From JAGVSR01 sp964589785 (GTDB taxonomy: Bacteria > Pseudomonadota > Alphaproteobacteria > Rhizobiales > Hyphomicrobiaceae), in contig CAZPUQ010000002.1 in assembly GCA_964589785.1 (NCBI GenBank), forward strand, positions 1 to 64,000: a DNA stretch of 64,000 bases, read 5' to 3'. Both the position numbers and the translations under genes were made by a program. Below the pieces are notes generated by a model. That model did not search any database. It was not told the DNA's origin and saw nothing but the letters and a program-made list of their open reading frames with translations. This document shows positions 15,992-25,070 of this stretch, piece after piece; position 1 is the first letter of the stretch; each line of letters opens with the position of its first letter.

Positions 15992-16221
15992 CGGTGAAGG
16001 TGTTCGGTGCGCCCGGTTGATGGCTTGAACAGCAAAATAATCTCGGAGCTTGCCCGTCAGGGGGCTTGATAGCGCGCGCCGTTTGGTTCCGCCGCGCCGG
16101 GTGCTGGGTGAGCGCGAGGTTGGCTCGAATTTTCTAACGGCAGGGCGATTGAGAGAGGCCGGAGCTTTCCCAAGCTTGGCTTTACGGGCGATGCGTTGTC
16201 GCCGTTGGGAAAGGAAAGCTG

Positions 16222-16569
16222 ATGTCGAAAACAAGCTCTCAGTTCGATGTGCTGGAGGACGATCTCTACATGCGCACGGCATTTCACGGCGCGTTCTTTG
16301 CGCGGATGTCTGGCGATGGGGTGATGCTCAATCGTACCAAGCTGCTGATGGGTATGCCTGTGCCGCTGATCATGGAGCGGTCGTTCGAAAGCTACATCAG
16401 GCCGGAGATTTCGGTCGCAAAGATCGAAAAGCTGGCGCTGCGCGCCGGGGTGCATCTGAGCATGGGCTATTTGCTCGATCAGATGATCAAGGACAAGCGC
16501 GCCGAAGTGCGCGGGTTCGAAAACTGGGTCCGGAAATCGAAGCTTCACCTGGGTCTGAGCGATGCGTGA
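16222..16569 (+). CDS. Hypothetical protein, 115 aa
   Basis: A soluble protein with no known family, preceded by GGGAAAGGAAAG. The C-terminal half (ISVAKIEKLALRAGVHLSMG) is helical and may be a small DNA- or protein-binding fold. It is the first gene of a plus-strand run leading to the coupling protein, so it probably belongs to the transfer region. Confidence 0.72.
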   Translation: MSKTSSQFDVLEDDLYMRTAFHGAFFARMSGDGVMLNRTKLLMGMPVPLIMERSFESYIRPEISVAKIEKLALRAGVHLSMGYLLDQMIKDKRAEVRGFENWVRKSKLHLGLSDA

Positions 16570-16629
16570 GGCGGCTGCGGCGTAGGTGCGCCGCTTGTCC
16601 GGCAGATGACGAAAAGGAAAGGCATAGCG

Positions 16630-18009
16630 ATGAAATTTTTCAAGCGTGCGCTCGAGTGGGTCAAGGGCAAGCTCGGAGCGAAGAAGGAAGCGGTGTTCGA
16701 TTGGGATTTGAACCCGCCCACCAAGGAGGAGGTGGAGGAAGGCCAGCGTCGGATCGTTCGCAAGAAGAAGCGCGGTCGGGCGCATGCCGTGTCTGCGAAG
16801 CTGGCGGAGCTTGCCGTGATCGCGGCTTCGATGCTGACCTGCGAGATGGTCTACAAGGGCCTGAACTACGAGCTGGCACGCTCGTTGGGTGCAACCCTTG
16901 AGAACGCGTTGATGGCGCTGAGCGTGGCGATCACGCTTTCGATGTGCATCTATATCGGCTTCCTCAAGGCCTCGAAGCTTTCGACCACGATGGATCGTAC
17001 ATCCGCGTTCATCGGCGGGTGGGTGTGCATCTTCTTGTTCTGCTGCTGGGCAGTTGGAACGAGCTCCTGGTACGCGTTCATGTCCACGACCGGCATTCCG
17101 GCGCTGGAAATGCACCTTAATGCTGCAACGGACAAGCTTGAGAAGGCTGTTGCCAGTGCGACGGCCCAGATCAAGAACGCGCGCGGCATTCCGACGGCCA
17201 TGTCGGCGAAGGCCGCCGGCTTCTCGGCCCGCGGATCATCGGAGGCTGCCGGCGGCGGGGCGACGGGAGCCCGTGGCGCTGGTCCGCTGTCTCAGTCGCT
17301 TGAAGGCGCAGCGGCGGTTCTGAACACGGGTTCGGAAGAAATCCGTGGTGCGATCGAGAAGGCCGATGCGGAAGCGGTGAAAATGCGCGCCAAGCTGTCC
17401 GAGATCTCGGTGGCCGTGAACAATCGCGATCTCCCGATGAGCGAGCGTGAGGGCGTGTTCGTGAAGGGCGCGTCGGAGCTTCGTTCGATGATCGGTGCGA
17501 TGAACTCTGCCGGTCTGGGCGAGATGGTGCGCTCATCGCTGGCAGCCGTTGAATCGGCGGTATCGGCCATGCCGACCGATGGTTCGAAGGTGGGTGCGCG
17601 TCAGACAGCGGCGATTGATCAGACCCGCCAGGACATGGCGGAGATTGCCGCCAAGCTGAGAACGCTGATCGATGAGCTCTCGGGCGCTGAGGCTGTCAGC
17701 GGTTCGCTGGTGGAGTCGGTTTCGATGTCGGAGGTGGTCTGGGAGTTCAAGCACAAGTTCAAGCCCGCCCTGGCTCTGGCAATCGGTATCGATCTCTTTG
17801 CGGTGTGGGCGCTGATCTTCCTGGGCCTGCATGGACTGGAGGAAGTCAAGCGCCGCGAAAAGCGGGAAGCGCGCGTTCGCGGCCTGCTGGAGCTTGATGA
17901 TGTGGTCGGCAAGGAGCTGCTCAATCCGGATGTGCTGGCGAAGATCGCATTGCCGGCGGTGGAAAAGGTGGCGGTAGCGCCGGCTGGCAAGAAGAGAGAG
18001 CGCGCGTAA
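16630..18009 (+). CDS. Transfer-region membrane protein, 459 aa
   Basis: Predicted membrane segments are at about residues 56-78, 92-112, 126-146 and 390-412. Between the third and fourth lies a helical Ala/Gly-rich domain of about 230 residues that should be on one side of the membrane. The N-terminus is basic and cytoplasmic. AAGGAAAGG precedes the ATG at 16630. It sits two genes upstream of the coupling protein, so a role in conjugation is likely but unproven. The stop codon lies in the loop of a terminator hairpin. Confidence 0.78.
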   Translation: MKFFKRALEWVKGKLGAKKEAVFDWDLNPPTKEEVEEGQRRIVRKKKRGRAHAVSAKLAELAVIAASMLTCEMVYKGLNYELARSLGATLENALMALSVAITLSMCIYIGFLKASKLSTTMDRTSAFIGGWVCIFLFCCWAVGTSSWYAFMSTTGIPALEMHLNAATDKLEKAVASATAQIKNARGIPTAMSAKAAGFSARGSSEAAGGGATGARGAGPLSQSLEGAAAVLNTGSEEIRGAIEKADAEAVKMRAKLSEISVAVNNRDLPMSEREGVFVKGASELRSMIGAMNSAGLGEMVRSSLAAVESAVSAMPTDGSKVGARQTAAIDQTRQDMAEIAAKLRTLIDELSGAEAVSGSLVESVSMSEVVWEFKHKFKPALALAIGIDLFAVWALIFLGLHGLEEVKRREKREARVRGLLELDDVVGKELLNPDVLAKIALPAVEKVAVAPAGKKRERA

Positions 18010-18021
18010 GCGCGCTCTTTT
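17997..18021 (+). terminator. Intrinsic terminator overlapping the stop codon
   Basis: The stem AGAGCGCGC (17997-18005) / GCGCGCTCT (18010-18018) is followed by TTT. The TAA stop of the upstream gene lies at 18007-18009, inside the four-base loop and its edge. Confidence 0.75.
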
Positions 18022-18175
18022 CACCGAACGGAGCGAAACGTGGTCGAGGAATTTTATCGGAAATCCATGTCGTGCGGTTGAGGTGCAGAAGACGGTTCAC
18101 AACAACGAATACTGAGAATGAACAGATCCGATTGAGGTGGCGATATCGGAACGGTTCGCAAGAAAGGAAAGCATA

Positions 18176-18901
18176 ATGAGCAAGCTTGGTGATGTTGGTT
18201 CTGGGATCGTGGATTTCACAACGGTTTGTGCCGTTGGCTGCGTGACCGCTTCGGTGGGCGTGCTGGTGGCTTTCAACATCGCACGCTCTCTTCCCGATGA
18301 TCCGATCTGGCCTGAGTTGCGCTGCGCTGTGGGCATTGAGTTTCAGGGCGATGACAAGTGCTTCGACAAGAAGTTGAGCGAAGGCCTGTCCAAGATGGAA
18401 AAAGCCTTTCAGCAGGAGATACAGGAGCGGCAGAAGGCGTTCGATCTTCGCGAGCGTGATCTCGATACGATGATCAAAAAGCGCAACGAAGAGATTGCCG
18501 GGCTTGAAGGGCGCGGCAAGGCGCTCGAAGGCGAGAAGGCGGGTTTGGACCAGAAGCGGGCGGAGCTTGCGGAGCAGCTTGCCAAGCTGGAGGCGCTGGA
18601 GAAGGCCTCTACCTCGTTCAATCTGTTCAAGAGCAACGTGTTCAAGCGCGGGATCAAGGTCGAGACCGGCGTCGAATACAAATCGTTCGTTCGGCATCAG
18701 GAGTGGGTGGCGGCCTGGTGCTACGTGCAAGTGCCGAATGACCAGGGCGTGACGATCAGCGTGCAGCTGGCCAGGAAGCGTCCGGGACAGGCGGTGAAGA
18801 AGGAAACGATTTCTGCGGCGGAGTTGGCGCAGATCCGTTTCACGGCCGTTGAAATGGAAGAAGCCACGGGCCTGTGCTCGTTTCCGAGCGAGAGCTCGTG
18901 A
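18176..18901 (+). CDS. Membrane-anchored coiled-coil protein, 241 aa
   Basis: One N-terminal membrane segment (about residues 8-32, including VGCVTASVGVLVAFNIA), then a long coiled coil (about residues 65-145, rich in Glu, Lys and Arg) and a globular C-terminal part with two Cys. AAAGGAAA lies six bases before the ATG. Terminators flank it on both sides, so it may be a single-gene unit. It is in the transfer region; function unknown. Confidence 0.76.
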   Translation: MSKLGDVGSGIVDFTTVCAVGCVTASVGVLVAFNIARSLPDDPIWPELRCAVGIEFQGDDKCFDKKLSEGLSKMEKAFQQEIQERQKAFDLRERDLDTMIKKRNEEIAGLEGRGKALEGEKAGLDQKRAELAEQLAKLEALEKASTSFNLFKSNVFKRGIKVETGVEYKSFVRHQEWVAAWCYVQVPNDQGVTISVQLARKRPGQAVKKETISAAELAQIRFTAVEMEEATGLCSFPSESS

Positions 18902-18921
18902 TGGCGGGCGAGCGGTGGTAG

Positions 18922-18955
18922 CGGGGCAGCGCTTAGGCGTGCCCCGTATTTTTTT
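18922..18955 (+). terminator. Intrinsic terminator
   Basis: The stem CGGGGCA (18922-18928) / TGCCCCG (18940-18946) is followed by TATTTTTTT, the classic Rho-independent pattern, just after the coiled-coil gene and before the coupling protein. Confidence 0.88.
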
Positions 18956-18978
18956 GACCGGATCCGGGAGTTGGAGCG

Positions 18979-20688
18979 ATGGCTGGCGGTAGGAGCGGAG
19001 CTAACGGGCAGGGGCAGGAGGCGCGGAAGAATACGTCGCCGGTGGTGCAATCCGTCGTTGTTCTTGGCGCGCTCTATTACGCATTGAAGGACGGCTGGGC
19101 TTGGCAGTACGTGCCGCCAGAGTATGCCGAACAGGCGCGCATTGGTTTTATGGCCGTGGCTGGGTTTTGCGTTCTGCAGCTTGTGCTGGCGGCGCTGCGG
19201 TTTCGGCTGCGCTTCAGGAAGGCGTTGGATGCCGAGCGGCCGAAGGAATCGACGCATTCGGCGCGCATCGCGACCGTTGAGGATATCGAGGAGTCCGGGA
19301 TCTGCGTTGAGCAGGGCTGGTTCGCAAAGGCGTTCGGTTCGGTGAAGAACAAGGTGGTGTTCTATGCCGGGGTGGTGGGTCGCAAGGTTCTGCTGCTGGA
19401 AGCGGTCCACATGCTGATTGTTGCGCCTTCGGGTGCAGGCAAGAACCGGAATTTGGTATTCATTTTTCTGGGACTGATCGATCAGCCGTGTGTGGTGACG
19501 GATGTCAAAGGCGAGAACTTCGAGGTGACATCGGCATACCGGGCGCGGCGCTTCGGGCAGCGGGTCATTCGCCTCGGGGTCGGCGGATCGGAAGCCTATA
19601 ATCCGCTGGATTTGATCAAGGACGGTCTTGCGGCCGGCGGCGGGGACGTGCTGACGGATGCACGGACGATCGCGCTCGCGCTGGTGCCGGAGCCCAAGGA
19701 TGAGCGCAATTCCTATTGGCGCCAAGGCGGCCGTGACGTGATTACGATTGCGATGATCGGTCTTTGCGTCAAGGACCCCCAGAACGCCAGTCTCTCTGCG
19801 GTTCAGGCGATCGTGACGGATTTGAATATGTTTCTCGCGCTCTGCGAGGAGGTGGAATACGAGGCCGCTCTGGAGGGCGATCTGGCGATCATGGCCCGCG
19901 GCATGATTGGTATGGTCAACGACAAGAAGCCGGGCGGGCTGCAGGAATATATCAACGTCGCCAAGCAGGCGATGATGCCCTATGCGAAGTCGGGAATCCT
20001 TCACAAGCTCACCGAGAAATCGACGTTCCGGTATCGCGATCTTAAATACAAGGATGCGCAGGGTCGTCATCTCACGATCTACAACCATTTTGACAGCTCG
20101 CGGCGCGTGGTGTTCGAGCCGTTCGGGGCGATGCTGAACGCGTGCATGCTGCTTGAGCTGCAGCGCGATCCATGCCCGCAGCGTGTGGTTTTCATCAATG
20201 ATGAGGCGGCGAATTTCGTCGTGAAGGATCTGCCAAAGCAGATGACGATCGTGCGCGGCGACGGCAATGTTCACCTGATCAATGTTTGTCAGTCGCGGGC
20301 GCAGATGCGCGCCACGTGGGGCGCGGAAGGTGAGCAGATGATCCTCGATAACTCGGATTTGAAGATGTTCTTCGCCATCTCGACGGATGAGGAGGCCAAG
20401 AAGGTCAGCGAGCTGTGCGGGACCCAGAATATATTGTCGTCATCCTATTCGCTGGGCCATGCGGCGAGCGATGGGGTTGGCGAAAACCGTTCGATTGCGC
20501 AGCGGCCTGTGCTGACGCCGGAGATGGTGCGGCGCGAGAAGCGGGCGATCGTGCTGTATCGGCAGGAGCGGGTGATGCTGGTCAGCCTGCCGGGTTGTGA
20601 GCGGTGTGAACCGATGCGCTCGAAATATGCGGTCAATCGGCGCTATGGGAACAAGCGGTTTAAGGGACCCAAGGAGGTGGTGTTCTGA
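18979..20688 (+). CDS. Type IV coupling protein (VirD4/TraG family)
   Basis: A 569-residue protein with two N-terminal membrane helices (about residues 22-38 and 54-72), a P-loop APSGAGKNRNLVF (about 149-161), the family block VVTDVKGENF (about 172-181) and a Walker B-like VVFINDEAANF near residue 410. Such hexameric ATPases pass relaxase-DNA complexes to the secretion channel. The P-loop has Asn after the Lys rather than Ser, Thr or Gly. GGAG precedes the ATG. No VirB4- or VirB11-like gene is present in the window to complete the machine. Confidence 0.88.
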   Translation: MAGGRSGANGQGQEARKNTSPVVQSVVVLGALYYALKDGWAWQYVPPEYAEQARIGFMAVAGFCVLQLVLAALRFRLRFRKALDAERPKESTHSARIATVEDIEESGICVEQGWFAKAFGSVKNKVVFYAGVVGRKVLLLEAVHMLIVAPSGAGKNRNLVFIFLGLIDQPCVVTDVKGENFEVTSAYRARRFGQRVIRLGVGGSEAYNPLDLIKDGLAAGGGDVLTDARTIALALVPEPKDERNSYWRQGGRDVITIAMIGLCVKDPQNASLSAVQAIVTDLNMFLALCEEVEYEAALEGDLAIMARGMIGMVNDKKPGGLQEYINVAKQAMMPYAKSGILHKLTEKSTFRYRDLKYKDAQGRHLTIYNHFDSSRRVVFEPFGAMLNACMLLELQRDPCPQRVVFINDEAANFVVKDLPKQMTIVRGDGNVHLINVCQSRAQMRATWGAEGEQMILDNSDLKMFFAISTDEEAKKVSELCGTQNILSSSYSLGHAASDGVGENRSIAQRPVLTPEMVRREKRAIVLYRQERVMLVSLPGCERCEPMRSKYAVNRRYGNKRFKGPKEVVF

Positions 20689-21008
20689 TGGCTTATGTCG
20701 TGAAACATTTTCCCGAGCCTGATGATCCGCGCAATCCCAAGGGCGCGGTGCAAAGAGCGCTGTGGCGGACTGTAAAGCAGAGTTTTGCGGAGTCGAACAT
20801 CAGCCTGAACGGTCGGGTGGTGGTGGTTGGAGCTGTGGGCTGGATGCTCTACGCGTGGGGCAATCCGCATGTTCTTTATGAGTATTCGTATGTTGGGACG
20901 GGGGCGGCCCGCATTTACACGCGGTGCGATTATCTCGGGCTGGATCCATTTCGGACCAGCGGCCCGTATTGCCCGCTGGTGCGCTGGCGCGAGTGGCCGA
21001 AATTCTGA
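20688..21008 (+). CDS. Small membrane protein, 106 aa
   Basis: It overlaps the stop of the coupling-protein gene (TGATG), so it is translationally coupled to it. One membrane segment is predicted at about residues 43-60 (VVVVGAVGWMLYAWG); the C-terminus is Tyr- and Cys-containing. It is probably an accessory subunit of the coupling protein. No family recognised. Confidence 0.75.
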   Translation: MAYVVKHFPEPDDPRNPKGAVQRALWRTVKQSFAESNISLNGRVVVVGAVGWMLYAWGNPHVLYEYSYVGTGAARIYTRCDYLGLDPFRTSGPYCPLVRWREWPKF

Positions 21009-21026
21009 TGCGGTCAATTGAAGATG

Positions 21027-21058
21027 GCCCAGGGCCTGTGGGGAAGGCCCTGGGCGTT
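21027..21058 (+). terminator. Intrinsic terminator
   Basis: A 10-bp perfect stem GCCCAGGGCC (21027-21036) / GGCCCTGGGC (21046-21055) followed by GTTTC, 19 bases after the coupling-protein operon. The weak T-tract makes it a moderate terminator. Confidence 0.72.
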
Positions 21059-21325
21059 TCGGATCGGGATCCGAAGGGGAGATTACTGATTATTATCGTA
21101 GCGGTTGGATGATTTGCTGACAATTAAATTGCAAACGCTTTTGATATTTGCGTCAGAAAGTTGCAAATGGTGTTTTGCAATATGTAAAAGCATCCGGCGC
21201 AAAAGGCGCAGAAATCAGACAATAATTAAAATTCTGCAATCAAATAATTGACCATCTATGGTTGATTATGAAAATATCGCTGTACATATTTTATAGCTAA
21301 TCATATCAAAAAGGAGTATTTAATT
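21059..21325. promoter_or_regulatory. AT-rich promoter region of the repeat-protein operon
   Basis: About 265 non-coding bases, markedly AT-rich, contain three TTGCAA/TTGCAAA-like elements (about 21130-21180), which could bind a regulator or place bends for H-NS. The region lies between a terminator and a strong ribosome site (AAGGAG) at 21310, so it probably holds a promoter. Confidence 0.5.
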
Positions 21326-22453
21326 ATGAACACCAACGTAAACAACACCAATAATAGCGTAAAAGCCAAAGCCATTACAGTGACTTTGGAGGACGGCCCG
21401 CAGCGGGCAATTCTTGTCAGCGGCATTCGTTACCTGCAGATCGTGAATGGTCCTAAAGGCGGCGATGTGGACGGTTCGTCGGGCGGGTTTCAATCCAAGA
21501 TCTACGAGGCGGGTAAAATCGATCCTACCTACGCCCGCGAATCTGTGAAGGAGCTGCGCTCGAATGACTTCCAGCTCGTGTATGTGGGCGGCGGCAAGTA
21601 TGCGGTGCGCGGCAACATCATGCGTTTGGAGCCGATCACGCCTGAGCAGAAGAAGATCTTTGCCGAGCAGGCGAATGCTTCGGACACGTCGAAGTTCCGC
21701 ACCCGGGTTGTGCTGACCAGGGAGCTTGGTTCGTTCTGGGCGACCAAGACGATTGCGGAGCTTAACGAGCGCGGGGTTCGTTTCGTGAGCATCGGCGACG
21801 GTGCCGCCGTTCACACCATGAACATCAGGAAGCTGAGCGAGCTTAAGGATGACGATCGCCAGAGGATTTCGGCGAAGTACAATATTGATGGCAGCGGTTT
21901 GCGAACGCAGGTGACGCTGCAGGGGGAGGATCGCCCGAAGGTTTCGCGTCTTTCGCTGGTGGAATTCAGATCGCAGGGTCTGGATCTGGTGGATATCGGC
22001 GAGGGCGACACGGTGGTGCGCGAGAACATCAAGTTCTTCGGTCCGTTTACCGAGGAAGACAAGTCGCGCGCTGCGAATTCCGGGATCAACGCTGAACGCT
22101 TCGTGACCAAGTTCACGCTGGCGAACGGCAACGGCACTGTGCTCTCGACCACTGGCGTGGATGAGCTGAAGACGGCCTTGAAAGCCGTCAATATTGGGTA
22201 CGACCGCTTTGTGCCGGCGGTAAACATCGCGCAGGACAGGGTGGCGGCGTTTACGAAGGATGAGAAATCATCGCTTTCGCAGGCGGGCTACGATGTGCAG
22301 CGTGCATGGAAGTCGTCCGTGGCGTTGATCAATGGCATGGCCTTGAGCCCTGCCACGCCGGAGCAGATCAAGCAGCGGTGCGAGAAGGCGCTGGGCACGT
22401 CGGGGGGCGCAACGACAGCGCCGGAAGAGCCGCCTGAGCTGGGTATGGCGTAA
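21326..22453 (+). CDS. Four-repeat protein with LytTR-like units
   Basis: A 375-residue protein with an Asn-rich start and four tandem units at about residues 16-116, 125-182, 193-250 and 261-318. Each has a strand, a helix (ELRSNDF, ELNERGV, EFRSQGL, ELKTALK), then (F/L)V.IG.G..V...NI and an acidic helix. This strand-loop pattern resembles LytTR DNA-binding domains or a related small fold, but the match is only suggestive. The next gene carries one such unit. AAGGAG precedes the start. Confidence 0.78.
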   Translation: MNTNVNNTNNSVKAKAITVTLEDGPQRAILVSGIRYLQIVNGPKGGDVDGSSGGFQSKIYEAGKIDPTYARESVKELRSNDFQLVYVGGGKYAVRGNIMRLEPITPEQKKIFAEQANASDTSKFRTRVVLTRELGSFWATKTIAELNERGVRFVSIGDGAAVHTMNIRKLSELKDDDRQRISAKYNIDGSGLRTQVTLQGEDRPKVSRLSLVEFRSQGLDLVDIGEGDTVVRENIKFFGPFTEEDKSRAANSGINAERFVTKFTLANGNGTVLSTTGVDELKTALKAVNIGYDRFVPAVNIAQDRVAAFTKDEKSSLSQAGYDVQRAWKSSVALINGMALSPATPEQIKQRCEKALGTSGGATTAPEEPPELGMA

Positions 22454-22475
22454 CTGTAAGGAGGAGCAGAAACGG

Positions 22476-22514
22476 GGCGCCGCTTGCGGGGCCGATCGTC
22501 AGGCGGCGCCTTTC
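22476..22514 (+). terminator. Intrinsic terminator
   Basis: The stem GGCGCCGC (22476-22483) / GCGGCGCC (22503-22510), extended by AGAAA/TTTCT outside, lies between the four-repeat gene and the single-repeat gene. Confidence 0.72.
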
Positions 22515-22539
22515 TGCCCCCAAATGTGTGGAGGAAAAA

Positions 22540-23070
22540 ATGGAATACTTACGTTTGAATAAATCGATGAAGGTTCGCACTAGTGACATTTTGTATGTGC
22601 GCAAGGTGCGGGAAAACGAAGCTTTGGGGCAAGATCGGGATGGTCCGATTGACGCGCCGCGCAACGCAGCCGTGATCGTGCTGCGGGACAAGAGCAAGGG
22701 GCGGATCGTGACGCCGGTGTCGTTTGAAACGGTGATGGAGCGTCAGGGGTTCGTCGATATCGGAGCCAACCGCTTTGTGCCGGTTGGAAATGTCGAGGAG
22801 CTCAATAGCAGTCCGGAGGAGTTCGAAGGCAAGCGCTATCGGGTGGTCTGGCTGAAGGGGTACAGCGGCGTTCTGAGCTCGATGGTTGCCTTGCATGTGC
22901 TGGAGGGGCGATTGCTCGATGCGCAGCGCAAGCAGGATCGCCTGGACGAACAGGCTGTGATGGCGGAGCGGGTGAAGAACAAACTTTTGAGCCGGGTGCG
23001 GATGCCGAAAATGAAGGTGCCGGTGGGGATGCACCAGATTCCGCATTTTGGTTTGGAAATGGCCGCCTAG
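22540..23070 (+). CDS. Single-repeat LytTR-like protein, 176 aa
   Basis: It carries one unit of the type found in the preceding gene: VSFETVMERQGFVDIGANRF followed by VPVGNVEELN (about residues 65-94). The C-terminal half is basic and helical. GGAGG lies right before the ATG at 22540. If the unit is LytTR-like this would be a DNA-binding regulator; that is not certain. A terminator follows. Confidence 0.74.
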   Translation: MEYLRLNKSMKVRTSDILYVRKVRENEALGQDRDGPIDAPRNAAVIVLRDKSKGRIVTPVSFETVMERQGFVDIGANRFVPVGNVEELNSSPEEFEGKRYRVVWLKGYSGVLSSMVALHVLEGRLLDAQRKQDRLDEQAVMAERVKNKLLSRVRMPKMKVPVGMHQIPHFGLEMAA

Positions 23071-23107
23071 ATGGCAGGTCAGCGGGCTGCACAGCCGCGC
23101 GCGCGGG

Positions 23108-23142
23108 AAGCCGCCTCTGGGAAAGCCCGGGGGCGGCTTTTC
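23108..23142 (+). terminator. Intrinsic terminator
   Basis: The stem AAGCCGCC (23108-23115) / GGCGGCTT (23132-23139) is followed by TTCT. It ends the LytTR-like gene and shows that the next gene must start downstream of it. Confidence 0.75.
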
Positions 23143-23157
23143 TGTTGGGAAGCGCCA

Positions 23158-23931
23158 ATGTTCAGCGGTAGGTTGTTGGTCGCGTACGTGGAGAGTGCCA
23201 AGCCTGCCAAGGAGATCGTGACGGCGCGGATCATCGGGAAAATCGAAGGGATACGCGAGATGAAGAATGACTTTAAGGATGGTGCAGAAGGGCAAACAAA
23301 GAAGCGAGCGTCGATGGCCTATCGGGGGCCGGAGGTTTTGTTGTTAGGTGAGGATGAGACGATATATCGGGCGTTGCAGATCGCGTCCTGGCGGGCAGAG
23401 CGCCGGCAGCAGGAGGGCCAGCTGAAAAGCGACGCTCTCTCGGACATCCTGGCGCTGATGGTCGCTGTTGACGGCCGGCAGCCGGTAAAGGATTACCTGG
23501 AGCGGGCGGCGCGCATAGCGGAAAATCACCAGTTGCCGGAGGCGTTGAGGCTGGAGGGGATCATCCAGGAGATGCGGGCTTTGATGGAGGTGGGAACGCT
23601 TGGCCAGGATGGCGATGCGCGGCGGCTTTTTCGAACTATTCCGGGGCTCACGCGACTGGGTAAGCCGGACATCGTTCTCAAGGCGTTGTGTTTCTTCAAA
23701 GGCCGGATGTTGTGGGGAACGCTGCGGTATTTGAAGGATCCGGACGATCCGCGCAACGCAGATTGGCCGTCGAAGATTTGCTTGGACGCAGAGAAAGTAG
23801 CGCGAGGGGCGCGCACTTATCTCGATAAAAGTACTGTTTTCGATGCCAAGCGGGTTCTGTTGGAATGGGTGAGGCACGAACAGAAGCGTGGCGAGAGTCC
23901 GGTCGATTGGCCTTTGGAGCCCGGCGCCTAA
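23158..23931 (+). CDS. Hypothetical protein, 257 aa
   Basis: No family recognised. Mostly helical and charged, with repeated Arg/Glu helices and no membrane segment. The frame is open from 23071 but a terminator lies inside that upstream part, so the ATG at 23158 (GGGAAG six bases upstream) is preferred; the ATG at 23260 is a second possibility. It converges with, and overlaps by four bases, the PcfJ-like gene. Confidence 0.7.
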   Translation: MFSGRLLVAYVESAKPAKEIVTARIIGKIEGIREMKNDFKDGAEGQTKKRASMAYRGPEVLLLGEDETIYRALQIASWRAERRQQEGQLKSDALSDILALMVAVDGRQPVKDYLERAARIAENHQLPEALRLEGIIQEMRALMEVGTLGQDGDARRLFRTIPGLTRLGKPDIVLKALCFFKGRMLWGTLRYLKDPDDPRNADWPSKICLDAEKVARGARTYLDKSTVFDAKRVLLEWVRHEQKRGESPVDWPLEPGA

Positions 23932-25070
23932 AGCTCTTCGCCCGTTTCGATATTGCGGCAGGAGGAATGATCGCAGAAGGTGACGACATCGCGGACATAG
24001 ATGCTGAGTTCTACGGTTCCGGCCTGGACGTCAATTTCGAGGGTGCCGTACCCACCATCGTTGTCCCACCAGTTGCAGCCGCTTAGCTCCTGATAATCGT
24101 CGGTGAGGGCGGTAATGGCGTCATCAAGGCTGGCCTGCTGCGGTATCACGCGGCTGGTCCATTGTCCGTCATCGAAGAAGCGCTCATTCTGCAAGTGCTC
24201 GACGGGGAGATTGCGAACGGCAGCATTGCGGTCGGCGGGATAGTAGTCGATGTCGCCGATCTGGCCGCTGTCTCCGGAGCCGTCGAAATTGACGATAACG
24301 GTTTCGATGGCTTGATCGCGCAGGACGGGAAGCACGCGGCGCAGATTTTCCAGATAAAGAGAGGGCCTTTCGGTTGCCTGAGGAGGCTGGGCCGGTGCCT
24401 TGGGAATCTCGATCCCGAGCAGTTTGTGAATGCGCTGGCGGATATCGGGCGAGGGTAGGCCGTTGTATCGGGTTTTGATCTGAGTGATGCGCAGCGGAGC
24501 TAGCGGATCATTGCCGAGGCCCAATTCTACGGTCCAGCGCTGCTTGTCGATGAAGACGGCAACTATGGCGCAGGTCCCTGCCATGAGGCGCGCGTGATAA
24601 TTGGCAACGCAATGTCTCTGGCGCAGTCCCTCCATGCCGAGGCGGCGGCTGCTCTTGATAAGGTAGCCGTGGAAACGCTGTGGAAGGTGCTGCTCGTAAG
24701 CCGAGAGGTCGTAGTGGACGTTTTCAGTTGCCAAGCGGCGCAAAGCTTCGGCGCGTGAGAGACGTTCATGTTCGTCCTTCCAGCGCTGCGGGCTCCAGGC
24801 CAGGTTGAGGCGGCGGTTCTGGCTCTTGGCCATGGCGATGACGTCGTGCACCGGAACGTTCTGGGCGCGCATGGAGAGGTAACCGGCGGCAAATCCGACC
24901 AGCTTGCTTGTGTCCTGCGCAAGCTCGCCGGCATCGAGAACGAGATTGACGGTTTCATCGGTGATCTGGCCGGTGGTGAGCAGTTGGCGGAACGGCTGCG
25001 CTGCTTTGGGGGGCAGAGCGAAGAGGCGCTGTTCGGCCGTGAGCGGGGTGCCGTGAGATTTATCCATCAT
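23928..25070 (-). CDS. PcfJ-like protein with acidic C-terminal domain
   Basis: A 380-residue protein. Residues about 130-200 match PcfJ-type proteins of conjugative elements: RRLGMEGLRQRHCVANY, then AIVAVFIDKQRWTVEL. The C-terminal 130 residues form a separate acidic domain (VIVNFDGSGDSGQIGDIDYY, SGCNWWDNDGGYG) that resembles small accessory proteins of alphaproteobacterial plasmids. PcfJ function is not established. GGAGGG precedes the ATG, which overlaps the stop of the upstream gene. Confidence 0.78.
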   Translation of the reverse strand: MMDKSHGTPLTAEQRLFALPPKAAQPFRQLLTTGQITDETVNLVLDAGELAQDTSKLVGFAAGYLSMRAQNVPVHDVIAMAKSQNRRLNLAWSPQRWKDEHERLSRAEALRRLATENVHYDLSAYEQHLPQRFHGYLIKSSRRLGMEGLRQRHCVANYHARLMAGTCAIVAVFIDKQRWTVELGLGNDPLAPLRITQIKTRYNGLPSPDIRQRIHKLLGIEIPKAPAQPPQATERPSLYLENLRRVLPVLRDQAIETVIVNFDGSGDSGQIGDIDYYPADRNAAVRNLPVEHLQNERFFDDGQWTSRVIPQQASLDDAITALTDDYQELSGCNWWDNDGGYGTLEIDVQAGTVELSIYVRDVVTFCDHSSCRNIETGEEL

